This document shows positions 52,145 to 62,732 of a stretch of 64,000 nt of DNA, piece by piece. The notes below the pieces were generated by a model. That model saw nothing but the letters and a program-made list of their open reading frames with translations, was not told the DNA's origin and did no database searches. Each line of letters opens with the position of its first letter. Within the stretch, counting starts at the first letter, position 1. The position numbers were made by a program, and so were the translations under genes. The stretch covers positions 1-64,000 of the forward strand of contig DXDM01000052.1 in the NCBI GenBank assembly GCA_019115485.1. Reading direction: 5' to 3'. The DNA is from Candidatus Barnesiella excrementavium. Lineage in GTDB: Bacteria; Bacteroidota; Bacteroidia; Bacteroidales; Barnesiellaceae.

Positions 52145-55100
52145 TTAGCGAATGCAGACTCTGGTCACCTGGCCATCGGCTTTTACTACGTAGATGCCAG
52201 GTTCGACAGCGATAGCGGCCGTGTCATGTCCAATTCCATAAATCTTGCCGTCTATGCCATATACCGCTATGTCGTCGGCTCCATCGACCCGAATAACTCT
52301 GTGCTCTACCTGAATGGAGATGTTTTCTGCCGACGGTCCTTCTATGCCGGAAGATACGTTTGCTTCGTATTCGTTTGAAAGTCCGGATTCACCTTCGGCG
52401 TAAATGGCGGTCACTTGGTAACGATGTGTGCCCGTCTCTGACGAGATACCGGTGAGGTCATCGACATATTGGTTTTCGGTTAATACCGCGTCGTTGATTC
52501 GGATTCCATCGCGATAGATATTGTAACCCGCAATTGAGTAACTGGGGGTACCGTATGTATAGCTGATGTCGTCTACCAACCAAGCCAAGGTCATGTAGGA
52601 GATGTACCGGATTGCAAAGTATTTGGTACCTTCCGGCAGCTCTACTTCTATTCGATCCCACCCCAGATTCGAGGCGTATGTATCGCCCAGTTTCGTAAAG
52701 TCGGCAGGCGTGTTGCCCGTGGTGGAATACAGCACTTCGAACTGGTCGAAGCCATAGTTGACATTCACCGAGCGATTCCAGAAACTGATGGTCTGTTGAA
52801 TGCCGGGGAGCTCGGGCGAAATCAGCCAGTCGTCGTTGGCCTTGGTCGTTGAGGCGAAGGCTGCCAGGCATTTGGAGCCCGAGTGGGCGAAGTCTGATAC
52901 CGCGGATTGGTTGGCCTCGTCGATACCCTCAATATCGAATACGATATACGACATGGGTTGTTCTTGATTTTGGAATATGATGCCACCTTCAAGGCCGAAT
53001 GTGTTGTCGCCGTCCATGTCGTAGAAGGTATAGTTGCCGGCTGTCCCGATTGAGAACGACTCGTACTCTTCCAGGTCGTCGGTCACCTGTACGGCCTTGC
53101 CTTCCGTGTCGGGTGTCTCCCAGGAGAGGGTGACCCGATTGCCATCTACCGCTCCGCTCAGGGTTACGGTCGGGAGATTGGAGGCGGTGAATTCTACCGT
53201 TTTGGTTTCGCTGTCGTTGTTGGACGGGTCTTCGTCACCGTCGAACGACACATGTATTTTGTAGCTGACAGCTCCGGTTTGAGTAACGGGCGGACATACC
53301 GTCATTTCGACAGTCTGCTTGGCCGATACTTCGAGATGCTCGATGGTTTCGGTCTCAATCACCTCGTCGTTGGACAGAAGTTGTACGGTGATGTGGCTGG
53401 CTTCGTAAGTACCGGCGTTGGAGATGGTGGCTGTCACCTGGTTGTCGATGCCCAGAACCATAGTCGCGGGAGTCGTAAAGTCTGTAACGGCTACATCATA
53501 TCCGGCAAACTCGCGTACCTCGATGTTGTCGAGCAAGAAATAATCTTGCTGTGAACGGGCATTTACATTCACGCCCACTTGAACCGTTTGACCTTTGAAT
53601 TGGGCAAGCGAAACAAATACACGTTGCCAACCTGTGCCGACAGAATTGGTATGTATTGGTTCGGTCAGGTAGTAGGTCTCTCCACTGGGAATGCGCACGG
53701 CGGGAGCGAGGTCAAACAGATCGTCGGTTGTCCCGCAGTAGTAGAATGACAACCCTATTTTGTCACTTTCGGGGATTGCAATCTTGCCCGAGAGCAGCAG
53801 GTTGTTTTCCTTGGCCAGGAAGGGTTCGAGATAGAACATGCCCTGGTCATCGTCTTGCGGCATGCACACGGGCTGGTAGCACGACTGGGTGGTGCTCCAA
53901 TATGCCCCTTCGTTCATCCACACATGTTGGATCAGAGCCTCTGGACACGACTCTTTGAACGGAACCTGATAGGCTTCGCCTACGGGTATCATCGAGGTGT
54001 AGCCGTTGACGGGGTTGCGGCCGACACGATTCTCGGCGAAAATATAGAATATGGCCAGGGCCTGTTCCTCATTGTCCGGTATTTCAATCGTGGTAGTCCA
54101 GCCCTTTCTTGCATCTTCTGCCGTGAGGTCGGTGGCCACAATCTGTTCGTTGATATCGACCATTGTATAGGTAATCAGGTCGCTGTTGATGGAGTCGCCG
54201 TCTACATCTTGTGCCAAGGGATTCCAAGTGACTGTCACCTCTCCGGGTGTAGTTGCACTCTCCGTGATTTTGCAGTCGGTGGGGGTGGCGGGCAGTTTCA
54301 GACCGGCGTAGGCATCTTGGTCATAGGGTATGCCCGCTCCAAATTCGTTCGAGGCTACGATGGTGTAGTGAACGGTCGTCTCTTTGCCTACCTCGTCTTT
54401 GAATGAGAGGGGGGCACTGGGCGATACGTCGGTAAATTGTTTCACTACTTCGCCGTCTCGGGTTACCGTTACGGCTGTGATGGAGGCGAGTTGGTTGCCG
54501 GCAATGTTCTTGTCGGGGGCATTGAGGCTAACGTCGATAGCCGCCGATCCGTCGGGCTGGGCCGTGAATTTTACGTTTTCAACGATGGCCGGTGCCGTGT
54601 CGGGAATAGGAGCTTCGACGGTGAAGTTGTCAATATAGATAGCTCCCATGTTCATCTTGGACAAGCAGTGGATACCTATGTAGTAGGTGTCCGTCGTTTC
54701 GGGAGCAATGACTGCATAGTAGGTGCGATAGGTGGCGTCGGTCAGTTCTACGGTATCGATGAGTGCGGTTACCATGGCATCTACGTTGGCCTGGGAGCCC
54801 ATCTTAACCTCGAAGTGGTCTTTGTAGTTGGCCTCTCCTCGTGCATCGATGGCCAGGCGATAGGCCTTGCCTGCTTCCAGTTTTACGGGGGCCGATACTA
54901 ACCAGTCGTTCATGTCGTTCTGCCAGCTGTAACCGATGTATGCACAGCCCGATTCGTTCCAGCTCCACGTGTTGGCGTCGTTGTTCGAGTCGATGACGGT
55001 GAAGGGGAGAATGTCGTCGCCGGTTTCAAACGTGTTGGTATATGGCGGCATGATGCTTCCCATCACTACGGCGTTAGATTTGGCTTCGCTCGAAGTAACC

Positions 55101-56611
55101 CCTTCAAATTCGGCCACTACTTTGTATGTATATATCGATAGCTGTTCGGGTTCGGCTACGGCGTCGGTACATTGTGTGTCGGTAATGTGACTGGCTACGA
55201 CCGATTCCTCCACACCGTTGTTGTAGCGAACCACCGTATAGGTCACCCGGCTTGCGTCGAAATAGCCGTTGTTTTCAGAGGTGGTAACGGCCTCCCAGCT
55301 GATGTCGAATGTGCCTTCTTGGTATGCGATAGTCACATTGGCAGGAGTGTTTGGTTTGTCGGGACCTACCCACAAGTTCACTTTGTTGCTCAAAGGAGAG
55401 TCGCCCACGCTATTGCTCACAATCACGGTGAATTTATACATGGCAGCTTCGGTTACTTGAACCGGGACATCGATTGCTGCACCGGGAGTCGCCTGGCCAT
55501 GAGCTATCTCTTCGTCGTTTGCCCTGATGCTGTATGGCAGGTCGCCCGTGAGGCTGCCACCGGCAAAGGTCTGGGAGGGCATGGTAAATGTGGCGTTTCC
55601 GCTCAGAGAGCCGCCTGTGAACGATACGGCCAGGTCGGTAACCGCAGCCGGTGCGCCATCTTCGGCAAGCGGAGCGATGATGTGCATGCCGCATACTTCG
55701 CCTTGCAGGTCGCATATCTTTGCCGCGGCATAGGCGTTGTTGAAGTCGATTGAGTAGAGAGCAGTCTCCGTATCGGTACAAGATGCGTAGTAGAGAATCC
55801 CCGTTTTGCTGTCGTAGGCAGCCGAAGTAAGGTAGTTCGACACAATACCCGTGTTGGCAAGCTGGGTCTCTTCGCCAGTACTTTTATTGATTTCTACCAG
55901 GCGTCCGTCTCCATAGATTCCGTATATCGCCTTGGCATCGCATGCCAAGGCGATATAGGGCTCGTCGAGCGAGCAGATGGTGCCGGTCCGTTTTACGGGA
56001 GTCAGACTCATTTTGCCCAGTTCGTATCCGCTTAGATCTTGTTTGTAGAAGCAGCCGTATATGTCGCTGCCGTCAGAGGTCATACACTCGGCCATCAGGT
56101 TGAAATCGGCCTGATAGTTTTGTTCAATCAGCGACCAGTCATTCATGTCGAACAGCCGGTAATATGCACCGTATACCTGCCCTATGTACTGATCCATGAA
56201 ACAGCAGATATATTTGTCGTCCAGGGCGGCTCCGCCATTGCTTGCGTTCAGGGTGTAGTCGGTTTTGATGGCTGTCAGCCCGTTCTCTTGTATCGAGTAT
56301 ATGCCCACTTCGAGACCTGCGTCGCTTTGGACTACCGACCCGATGAGGTTGGGCATCTTTACTGTCTGTGCCGCTTGTATTTTCTTGGGAGAGAAGGCGG
56401 TGAAGGTAATGCCGTTTGAGGTTGCCGCACGGTTGCCTCGAATGGTGTTGACATTTCGGTGTTTGAAGTGGCCTTTTACTTCGCTTTGTTTCCTGATGGT
56501 TGTTTGTACATTTTGTTTTACAACAGCTCGGGGCGATGTGACCGCCAATGCTGGAAGCATCAGACACCACAATGCAGATAGCACTGCTAAAAATTTGAAC
56601 TTTTTAGGCAT
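52145..56611 (-). CDS. 1488-residue secreted multidomain surface protein
   Basis: A very large secreted protein with signal peptide (cleavage near ALAV, about residue 23). Approximate order: propeller-like repeats (about 90-330; units such as LDDKYICCFMDQYIG); fibronectin-like domains (about 335-520); a choice-of-anchor-J-type jellyroll (about 525-670; FETGDDILPFTVIDSNNDAN); more fibronectin-like (to about 880); a second jellyroll (about 890-1060); a CARDB-like strand domain (about 1065-1150); a third jellyroll (about 1190-1350; SKCLAAFASTTKANDDWLISP); and a C-terminal domain with VEPGIYVVKADG. The same C-terminal motif is in the broken gene at 7555-10180. No catalytic motif is visible. A likely cell-surface adhesin or structural protein; a single-gene unit. 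Confidence 0.8.
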   Translation of the reverse strand: MPKKFKFLAVLSALWCLMLPALAVTSPRAVVKQNVQTTIRKQSEVKGHFKHRNVNTIRGNRAATSNGITFTAFSPKKIQAAQTVKMPNLIGSVVQSDAGLEVGIYSIQENGLTAIKTDYTLNASNGGAALDDKYICCFMDQYIGQVYGAYYRLFDMNDWSLIEQNYQADFNLMAECMTSDGSDIYGCFYKQDLSGYELGKMSLTPVKRTGTICSLDEPYIALACDAKAIYGIYGDGRLVEINKSTGEETQLANTGIVSNYLTSAAYDSKTGILYYASCTDTETALYSIDFNNAYAAAKICDLQGEVCGMHIIAPLAEDGAPAAVTDLAVSFTGGSLSGNATFTMPSQTFAGGSLTGDLPYSIRANDEEIAHGQATPGAAIDVPVQVTEAAMYKFTVIVSNSVGDSPLSNKVNLWVGPDKPNTPANVTIAYQEGTFDISWEAVTTSENNGYFDASRVTYTVVRYNNGVEESVVASHITDTQCTDAVAEPEQLSIYTYKVVAEFEGVTSSEAKSNAVVMGSIMPPYTNTFETGDDILPFTVIDSNNDANTWSWNESGCAYIGYSWQNDMNDWLVSAPVKLEAGKAYRLAIDARGEANYKDHFEVKMGSQANVDAMVTALIDTVELTDATYRTYYAVIAPETTDTYYIGIHCLSKMNMGAIYIDNFTVEAPIPDTAPAIVENVKFTAQPDGSAAIDVSLNAPDKNIAGNQLASITAVTVTRDGEVVKQFTDVSPSAPLSFKDEVGKETTVHYTIVASNEFGAGIPYDQDAYAGLKLPATPTDCKITESATTPGEVTVTWNPLAQDVDGDSINSDLITYTMVDINEQIVATDLTAEDARKGWTTTIEIPDNEEQALAIFYIFAENRVGRNPVNGYTSMIPVGEAYQVPFKESCPEALIQHVWMNEGAYWSTTQSCYQPVCMPQDDDQGMFYLEPFLAKENNLLLSGKIAIPESDKIGLSFYYCGTTDDLFDLAPAVRIPSGETYYLTEPIHTNSVGTGWQRVFVSLAQFKGQTVQVGVNVNARSQQDYFLLDNIEVREFAGYDVAVTDFTTPATMVLGIDNQVTATISNAGTYEASHITVQLLSNDEVIETETIEHLEVSAKQTVEMTVCPPVTQTGAVSYKIHVSFDGDEDPSNNDSETKTVEFTASNLPTVTLSGAVDGNRVTLSWETPDTEGKAVQVTDDLEEYESFSIGTAGNYTFYDMDGDNTFGLEGGIIFQNQEQPMSYIVFDIEGIDEANQSAVSDFAHSGSKCLAAFASTTKANDDWLISPELPGIQQTISFWNRSVNVNYGFDQFEVLYSTTGNTPADFTKLGDTYASNLGWDRIEVELPEGTKYFAIRYISYMTLAWLVDDISYTYGTPSYSIAGYNIYRDGIRINDAVLTENQYVDDLTGISSETGTHRYQVTAIYAEGESGLSNEYEANVSSGIEGPSAENISIQVEHRVIRVDGADDIAVYGIDGKIYGIGHDTAAIAVEPGIYVVKADGQVTRVCIR

Positions 56612-56862
56612 AATGTTTGGGTGTTAAAATTGTAAATGGTTTATAAAATGTGATGATTTGATGTGTAAAGGCAATATTTTTCCGATAAAATATCAGATAT
56701 ATTCTAAAAAATATGACAATTTTTTTTGTGTTTTTCTTAATAGCTATCCGTTTAACAGAAAACCGCCTCAGTTGTCAATCAATTTGCGTAATTCCCTCGG
56801 ACGTCCCGGTAAAACTATGCCGGGCCGCTTTTCCCGTATAAGACTTATTCCCGAATAAAAAA
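56612..56862. other. Intergenic region before the giant gene
   Basis: AT-rich leader of the giant gene with no clean TAnnTTTG on the minus strand, then a GC-richer part without ORF. With the next hairpin it makes 309 bases free of genes. I see nothing else. Confidence 0.4.
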
Positions 56863-56895
56863 AGAGGCGTATCCCGATTGCCGGGATACGCCTCT
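56863..56895 (-). terminator. Terminator of the tpx operon
   Basis: AGAGGCGTATCCCG (56863-56876) pairs perfectly with 56882-56895 over a five-base loop, followed on the minus strand by TTTTTTATT, 26 bases after the tpx stop. Confidence 0.92.
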
Positions 56896-56920
56896 CTCTT
56901 AGTTGGTTGTCTTGTGGGGA

Positions 56921-57421
56921 TTACCGCAGGATTTTGAGGGCGGCCTCATAGTCGGGCTCGTGGGTAATTTCGGGCACGAGTTCGGTGTAGATTATTCGGC
57001 CGGTTTCGTCGATGATGACGACGGCGCGGGCCAATAGTCCGGCCAGGGGGCCGTCGACCATCTCGACGCCATACTCCTTGGCAAACTCGGGTGTGCGGAA
57101 GGCCGAGGCGGCAATGAGGTTTTCGATGCCTTCGGTGGTGCAGAAGCGTGACTGGGCGAAGGGGAGGTCTTTCGACACGGCCACGACGGTCGTGTTGTCG
57201 AGTGAGGCGGCCAGTTGATTGAACTTGCGTACCGAGGTGGCGCAGACGGCTGTGTCGAGGCTGGGGAAGATGTTCAGGACGATGCGCCGGCCTTTCAGCT
57301 CTTCGCTGCGCAGTTCGGTCAGGTTGCCTCGGGTGAGGGTGAACCGGGGAGCCTGGCTCCCGATGTGTGGCAGGTGCCCGCAGGTGTGTACGGGGGTGCC
57401 TTTGAATGCGGTTGTTTCCAT
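56921..57421 (-). CDS. tpx: Thiol peroxidase (2-Cys peroxiredoxin, Tpx type)
   Basis: A 166-residue peroxidase that reduces hydrogen peroxide and organic peroxides with thioredoxin. The peroxidatic Cys60 lies in the Tpx motif PSLDTAVCATSVRKFN and the resolving Cys94 in SRFCTTEGIENL, matching the usual spacing. The length is normal. The start is ATG 57421 (METTAFKG); the longer frame extends into the neighbouring gene. It is 23 bases downstream of a thioredoxin-fold gene, which is odd enough to suggest a redox pair. Confidence 0.94.
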   Translation of the reverse strand: METTAFKGTPVHTCGHLPHIGSQAPRFTLTRGNLTELRSEELKGRRIVLNIFPSLDTAVCATSVRKFNQLAASLDNTTVVAVSKDLPFAQSRFCTTEGIENLIAASAFRTPEFAKEYGVEMVDGPLAGLLARAVVIIDETGRIIYTELVPEITHEPDYEAALKILR

Positions 57422-57444
57422 TGTAATGAATGTATAAATGTTTT

Positions 57445-58638
57445 TTATTGTGGAGGACGATGGGTGTGGGTGGCCTGTATCTGTCTGATGGCCTGTTGCA
57501 CCTCTTCGGTCAGCGAGGGGGTGTATCCCACCTTGACGTAACGGATTATCCCCTCGGGGTCGAGCAGGAAGAGGGTGGGAAAGCCGGTCACTCCATAAGC
57601 GCCGGCGGTCTTGGCCGCCTCTCCCAGCACGATGGCTCCGGCCGGGTTGGGGGTGGAGGCAGGCTGTTGGTCGGCATAGAGGAAGACCGGGGTGAACCCT
57701 TCCTGTAACGACAGAGCTTCGGCCATGCGGCGCACGGGGGTGCAAAATTCGCCCCAGTTGTCGAGAAAGAGGAGCAGAGCGGGCTGCCCTTTCAATTGGG
57801 TCGAGGCGAATCGGCGTTCGCCCCAGGGCAGGGAGAACGGGGGGGCCATTTGTCCCACCCGGTCGCGGGCGGCAAAGTCACCTTCGCGGTACAGACGAAA
57901 TACCTCGCCGTAGTCTTGAAGCAGGTGCGATTCGTCGAAGTGGTCGGGTGGAAAGGGGGTATGGGCGTTGCTCGACTCATAGCGCACGATGACGGTCTGC
58001 GAACCCAGATGGCCGGGATTGTTCTCGGTTTCGCGATAGAGGGGCAGCCCGTCGGGGGCGAAGGTGTACAGGAGTGTGCGGGCCACCTCGCCCCGCACCG
58101 AGTCGGTCACGAGTATGGCGTCGCAGCGGGCTCCCTGCACGAGTGTGTCGGGGAAAAACTGCACCCGGCAGTCGGCCCGTTGCCGGTATTCCCTCAGTTG
58201 GTGGGCTATCTCGGCGGGGAAGAGTTCGGCAAAGAGCCCCGAGCAATGAACCCCGGGGTAGTTCCCGTGCCGGGCAAAGGGCTCGGGGTTGCTTTCGTAG
58301 TGATATTCGCGCAGTCGGTTGCGGTCGAAGTGGAAGCAGTTGCCCCGGGAGTAGGCGGCAAAGTTGGGGTAGGGACAGGTGTCGTTCTCGGCCTTGTAGT
58401 CGATGAGGTAACTGTATCCGCATAGGGTGTCGGCCGGTTCGCGACGGTAATCGAGGCGGGCCCGATATTCGATGTCGGAGTCGGTAATGGGCAGCGTGAC
58501 GAAATAGGAGAACGTGGCCCGATAGTTCGTTATCGAGTCGAGCCGTGCGGTAATCCGGTCCAGACCCTCCTGCGCTTGCAGGGTGGCAAGACCGGTGAAA
58601 ATCCCGAGGAGGAGAATCTCCAATCGATGGTGTGTCAT
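57445..58638 (-). CDS. Secreted protein with thioredoxin fold lacking the first active-site cysteine
   Basis: A 397-residue secreted protein with signal peptide (cleavage near LQAQ, residue 23). Residues about 25-250 are a beta-rich domain of unknown type with several cysteines (Cys73, Cys88, Cys101, Cys132, Cys157, Cys172). Residues about 262-385 are a TlpA/AhpC-like thioredoxin fold: VGQMAPPFSLP, then LLLFLDNWGEFCTPVRRM, and the cis-Pro in GVTGFPTLFLL. The usual WCxxC is WGEFC, so the first Cys is Gly296 and only Cys299 remains. It could act as a monothiol enzyme, a chaperone or a binding protein. It precedes tpx in one operon. Confidence 0.78.
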   Translation of the reverse strand: MTHHRLEILLLGIFTGLATLQAQEGLDRITARLDSITNYRATFSYFVTLPITDSDIEYRARLDYRREPADTLCGYSYLIDYKAENDTCPYPNFAAYSRGNCFHFDRNRLREYHYESNPEPFARHGNYPGVHCSGLFAELFPAEIAHQLREYRQRADCRVQFFPDTLVQGARCDAILVTDSVRGEVARTLLYTFAPDGLPLYRETENNPGHLGSQTVIVRYESSNAHTPFPPDHFDESHLLQDYGEVFRLYREGDFAARDRVGQMAPPFSLPWGERRFASTQLKGQPALLLFLDNWGEFCTPVRRMAEALSLQEGFTPVFLYADQQPASTPNPAGAIVLGEAAKTAGAYGVTGFPTLFLLDPEGIIRYVKVGYTPSLTEEVQQAIRQIQATHTHRPPQ

Positions 58639-58701
58639 AGTCGTTGTGATGAGCGGTCTGTTATGGATATAACAATCGCAACGACTGTTTGGTTCATCGG
58701 G

Positions 58702-61700
58702 TTACACCGATAGCCACTTGTCTGTCTCGTCAATCGGGAGACCCCGCTGGCGGGCATACAGTTCGCGTTGGTCGGGGGCGATGTGGCCGATATGGAAATA
58801 GCGGGCTTCGGGGTGAGCGATGTAGAGCCCGGCTGTCGAGGCGTTGGGATACATGGCTCCGTTCTCGGTGAGGCTAATCTCGATTTGGCCGAGGTCGAGG
58901 GCACGGTCCCAGTCGAAGAAGAGGGAGTGGTCGGGCAGGGAGGGGTAACCTACGGCCGGACGAATGCCCCGGTAGTCGCCCGCCAGGAGTGCCCGCAGGT
59001 CGTGGACGGGTTCGTCGGGGGCATATCCCCACAGCTCGCGCCGCACGTGCAGGTGCAGCCACTCCGCGGCTGCTTCGGCCAGACGGTCGGCTAGCGATTG
59101 CAGCAGCAGGGCGTTGTAGTCGTCGCCTGCGAGCCGCAGCCGCTCGATGCGGCGTTGTATGTCGCCCCCGGCCGTGATGGCAAAGAGACCCGCATAGTCG
59201 GGTACTCCCGCCTCTTCGGGGCGGACGAAATCGCTTAGGGCATAATAGCAGGCATCGGCTTCGGGCTTGCGCACCTGTTGGCGCAGACAGGGAATTTCGA
59301 GCACTCCGCCTTCGGGTAGTTGCAGACGTATGAGGTTGCCGCGGGTCGAGGCTTCGGCCAGCAGGTAGACCCCTCGCGGCGAGTCGTTGTTCTCGCGTTC
59401 GAGGGTATCGAGCAGCCGGTTGGCCTCTTTGTAGAGTTGCATGGCTTCGGCCGCTTTGGCCCGTTCGGCTGTGGGGAATGCGGCCAGCCAGGCGGCCCGG
59501 CAGTGGTCGCAGCCCCGCATGTCGGCTACGGCGGCATATTGTGCTCCTATCTTCCACACGGCAAAGAAGGCTCGCCAGTTGATGTAGGGACGAATCTCCG
59601 TGATGGTGGGGCTTACCGTGTGGCGACCCGGCTGCCGGGGGCGGGGTGCCGTATAGCTGGCCCAGTCGATGCGGGGTGCCCGTTGCTTGGCTTCGGTCAG
59701 GGGCAGGGTGTCGGCCGGTTTCATTGAGCGGCGCAGGGCCTCCTGCTCGGCTTGCAGCGAGTCGATAAAGTGCTGCCGGGTGTGGGGATTGAGCAGTTGG
59801 GCGGCGATGAGCGGATTTTGCGAAGCGTCGCCGGCATGAATGACCGGTCCGCTGTATCGGGGGACAATCTTCACCGCCGTGTGGAGGCGCGAGGTGGTGG
59901 CTCCGCCGATGATGACGGGGGTGCGCAGCCCTGCCTTCTCCATTTCGCTCACGACGTGGCCCATCTCTTCGAGCGAAGGGGTGATGAGTCCGCTCAGCCC
60001 TACGAAATCGGCCTGTTCGGCAATGGCCCGTTCGACAATCCGTTCGGCCGGAACCATCACTCCCAGGTCTATCACCTCGAAATTGTTGCAGGCGAGAATC
60101 ACGGAGACGATGTTTTTGCCGATGTCGTGCACGTCGCCCTTGACTGTGGCCACGATGAATTTACCCCGTTTGGAGGTTTCGCCCGTGCGGGCATTCTCCT
60201 GTTCGATGAGGGGTTGCAGAATAGCCACGGCCTGCTTCATGGTGCGGGCACTCTTGACCACTTGGGGGAGGAACATCTTCCCCTCGCCGAAGAGTTGTCC
60301 CACGCGGTTCATGCCCTCCATGAGCGGTTGTTCGATGACGGCGATGGCCGAGCCGTATTGGGCGACCGCTTCGGCCAGATCGTTTTCGAGGTGGGTCGAC
60401 ACGCCCTTGACGAGCGCCTGGCGCAGACGGTCGGCCACGGGTTGGCTCTGTCGGTCGGTCGGGGTATCGGTCGACGGGGCCGTGGCTTCGGCCCGATGGC
60501 GGGCGGCAAACTCGATAAGTCTTTCGGTAGCGTCGGGTCGGCGGTTCAGCACCACGTCTTCGATGAGGGCGAGCGTCTCGGCCGGCAGGTCGTCGTAGGC
60601 AACCGAGGTGGCCGGGTTGACGATGGCCATGTCGAGCCCCTTGCCGATGGCGTGGTAGAGAAAGACGGCGTGCATCGCCTCGCGTATGTAGTTGTTGCCG
60701 CGGAAGGAGAAGGAGAGGTTGCTCACCCCGCCGCTCACCTTGGCTCCCGGCAGGTGTTGGTGAATCCAGTCGGTCGCCTTGATAAAGTCCACGGCATAGT
60801 TGTCGTGACTCTCGATGCCGGTAGCGATGGCCAGCACGTTGGGGTCGAAAATGATGTCGCAGGGAGCTATGCCGGCCACCTCGGTGAGCAGGCGGTAGGC
60901 GCGGGCGCACACCTCGATTTTACGTTCGTAGGTATCGGCCTGCCCCTGTTCGTCGAACGCCATAACTACCATGGCTGCCCCCATCTGCTTGATTTCGCGA
61001 GCGTGTTGCAGGAACAGCTCTTCGCCCTCTTTGAGGCTGATGGAGTTGACGATGGCCTTGCCTTGCAGGCATCGGAGGGCGGCCGAGATGACCTCCCATT
61101 TCGAAGAGTCGATCATCACGGGAACGCGGTAGATGTCGGGGTCGGAGACGACGAGGTTCAAGAAGTTGACCATCTCGTTGCGGGCATCGAGCATGGCATC
61201 GTCCATGTTGATGTCGATAATCTGGGCGCCGGCCTCGACCTGTTGGCGGGCGATGTCGAGGGCTTCGGCGTAGCTCTTTTCGTGAATGAGACGCAGGAAC
61301 TTGCGCGAACCGGCCACGTTGCACCGCTCGCCGATGTTGACAAAATTGTTCTCGCGCGAGACCACCAGGTCGTCGAGTCCGCACAGGTGCAGACGCGGGT
61401 CCCTGGGCGCCGGACGACGCGGCGTGGCTCCGGCTACCAGCGAGCGGTAGGCGGCGATGTGCTCGGGGGTGGTGCCGCAACACCCGCCCACGATGTTGAC
61501 CAGCCCCTCGTCGATAAACTCTTTAATCTGTACGGCCATCGACTGGGGAGTCTCGTCGTATTCGCCCAACTGGTTGGGCAGCCCGGCGTTGGGGTAGGCG
61601 CTTACGTAGCAGGGAGCGATAGCCGCCAGCCGTTGCAACCAGGGCTTCATGTCGCGGGCGCCGAACGAGCAGTTGAGACCCACGGCCAGGAGCGGGGCGT

Positions 61701-62388
61701 GCGATACCGAGGTGAGGAAGGCTTCGAGCGTTTGGCCCGAGAGGGTGCGTCCGCTCTCGGTAACCGTGACCGACAGCACGACGGGAACCTTACGCCCGGT
61801 CGATTCCATGGCCTGTCGGGCTCCCCACAGCGCTGCTTTGGCATTGAGGGTATCGAAGATGGTCTCGATGAGCAGCAGGTCTACCCCCCCCTTGATGAGC
61901 GCCGTCATCTGCTCGTGGTAAGCCTCGGCGAGGGTATCGAAGTGAAGGCTGCGCAGGGCGGGATTCTCCACGTCGGGCGACATGGAACAGCTCTTGTTCG
62001 TGGGTCCCACCGACCCCGCCACGAAGCGAGGCTTCTGGGGTGTCGCGTAGTCGTCGGCAGCCAGCCGGGCGATACGGGCCGCTGCGAAGTTGATTTCGCC
62101 CACATACCCTTCGAGCCGGTAGTCGGCCATCGATATGGCGTTGGCATTGAAGGTGTTGGTTTCGATGATGTCGGCACCGGCTTCGAGATAGGCCCGGTGT
62201 ATCTCGTCGATGATGTGCGGTGCGGTGAGGCACAGCAGGTCGTTGTTGCCTTTCAGTTCCACGTCGGCGAGGGCAAAGCGTTCGCCCCGGAACTCCTTTT
62301 CGCCCAGGCCGTAACGTTGTATCATGGTTCCCATGGCTCCGTCGAGCACGAGAATGCGTTGTTCAAGCAGTTGTTGCAGCGTAGTCAT
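58702..62388 (-). CDS. metH: Cobalamin-dependent methionine synthase
   Basis: A 1228-residue cytoplasmic enzyme that makes methionine from homocysteine and methyltetrahydrofolate. All four modules are present: homocysteine domain (about 1-330) with zinc Cys in VGLNCSFGA and [10 protein letters not shown]; pterin domain (about 350-615; [13 protein letters not shown]); cobalamin part (about 645-880) with the B12 His in [13 protein letters not shown]; and the reactivation domain (about 900-1228) with the SAM-binding [13 protein letters not shown]. The length is almost that of E. coli MetH (1227). The start ATG 62388 ([10 protein letters not shown]) gives the family N-terminus; the longer frame is leader. 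Its transcript begins about 180 bases upstream. Confidence 0.96.
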   Translation of the reverse strand: MTTLQQLLEQRILVLDGAMGTMIQRYGLGEKEFRGERFALADVELKGNNDLLCLTAPHIIDEIHRAYLEAGADIIETNTFNANAISMADYRLEGYVGEINFAAARIARLAADDYATPQKPRFVAGSVGPTNKSCSMSPDVENPALRSLHFDTLAEAYHEQMTALIKGGVDLLLIETIFDTLNAKAALWGARQAMESTGRKVPVVLSVTVTESGRTLSGQTLEAFLTSVSHAPLLAVGLNCSFGARDMKPWLQRLAAIAPCYVSAYPNAGLPNQLGEYDETPQSMAVQIKEFIDEGLVNIVGGCCGTTPEHIAAYRSLVAGATPRRPAPRDPRLHLCGLDDLVVSRENNFVNIGERCNVAGSRKFLRLIHEKSYAEALDIARQQVEAGAQIIDINMDDAMLDARNEMVNFLNLVVSDPDIYRVPVMIDSSKWEVISAALRCLQGKAIVNSISLKEGEELFLQHAREIKQMGAAMVVMAFDEQGQADTYERKIEVCARAYRLLTEVAGIAPCDIIFDPNVLAIATGIESHDNYAVDFIKATDWIHQHLPGAKVSGGVSNLSFSFRGNNYIREAMHAVFLYHAIGKGLDMAIVNPATSVAYDDLPAETLALIEDVVLNRRPDATERLIEFAARHRAEATAPSTDTPTDRQSQPVADRLRQALVKGVSTHLENDLAEAVAQYGSAIAVIEQPLMEGMNRVGQLFGEGKMFLPQVVKSARTMKQAVAILQPLIEQENARTGETSKRGKFIVATVKGDVHDIGKNIVSVILACNNFEVIDLGVMVPAERIVERAIAEQADFVGLSGLITPSLEEMGHVVSEMEKAGLRTPVIIGGATTSRLHTAVKIVPRYSGPVIHAGDASQNPLIAAQLLNPHTRQHFIDSLQAEQEALRRSMKPADTLPLTEAKQRAPRIDWASYTAPRPRQPGRHTVSPTITEIRPYINWRAFFAVWKIGAQYAAVADMRGCDHCRAAWLAAFPTAERAKAAEAMQLYKEANRLLDTLERENNDSPRGVYLLAEASTRGNLIRLQLPEGGVLEIPCLRQQVRKPEADACYYALSDFVRPEEAGVPDYAGLFAITAGGDIQRRIERLRLAGDDYNALLLQSLADRLAEAAAEWLHLHVRRELWGYAPDEPVHDLRALLAGDYRGIRPAVGYPSLPDHSLFFDWDRALDLGQIEISLTENGAMYPNASTAGLYIAHPEARYFHIGHIAPDQRELYARQRGLPIDETDKWLSV

Positions 62389-62572
62389 ATCACAAGTGTA
62401 TGGCGTATGTTGTAAAGATAATAAGCGGAGACGACCGAAGCAAATGAAAATCCCGTTTCTCCTTGGGGGAAAGGTTTCGGTTAGTTTCCCGCATGATTCT
62501 ATAAAACAATGTGTCGTGCGGACTGTCGGAGCCGAGTTCCCTCTCGACGAACCATGTAGCACGGCATTCCAT
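62389..62572 (-). promoter_or_regulatory. Long structured 5' leader of metH
   Basis: If transcription starts after the -7 element at 62579-62586, metH has a leader of about 185 bases. Several complementary arms are visible (GGGAAA...TTTCCC, GGAGA...TCTCC, ACCGAA...TTCGGT). Segments such as GAGAGGGAACTCGG and CCGACAGTCCGCACGAC recall parts of cobalamin riboswitches, but the GGTGAAAxTCC core is not seen. A B12 or SAM control element is plausible, not shown. A second -7-like TATCTTTA lies at 62413-62420. Confidence 0.35.
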
Positions 62573-62578
62573 CGCCTA

Positions 62579-62586
62579 CAAAGATA
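62579..62586 (-). promoter_or_regulatory. -7 promoter element of metH
   Basis: TATCTTTG on the minus strand, about 191 bases before the start codon. Confidence 0.55.
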
Positions 62587-62732
62587 AGGCTATTTATCGG
62601 TTGAGCCTCTTGTTTTCTTTCCTGTTTCGAGTGGGTATAGTAGTAAAATATTCTATTTTGCTGGTAGGATTGTAGATAATATAATCAAATTTTCTGCCGT
62701 ATATGGATAGAATAACGTGAAGAGGTGTTCCC
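62587..62732. other. Intergenic region between ruvC and the metH promoter
   Basis: AT-rich, no gene and no clear intrinsic terminator for ruvC. Confidence 0.4.
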
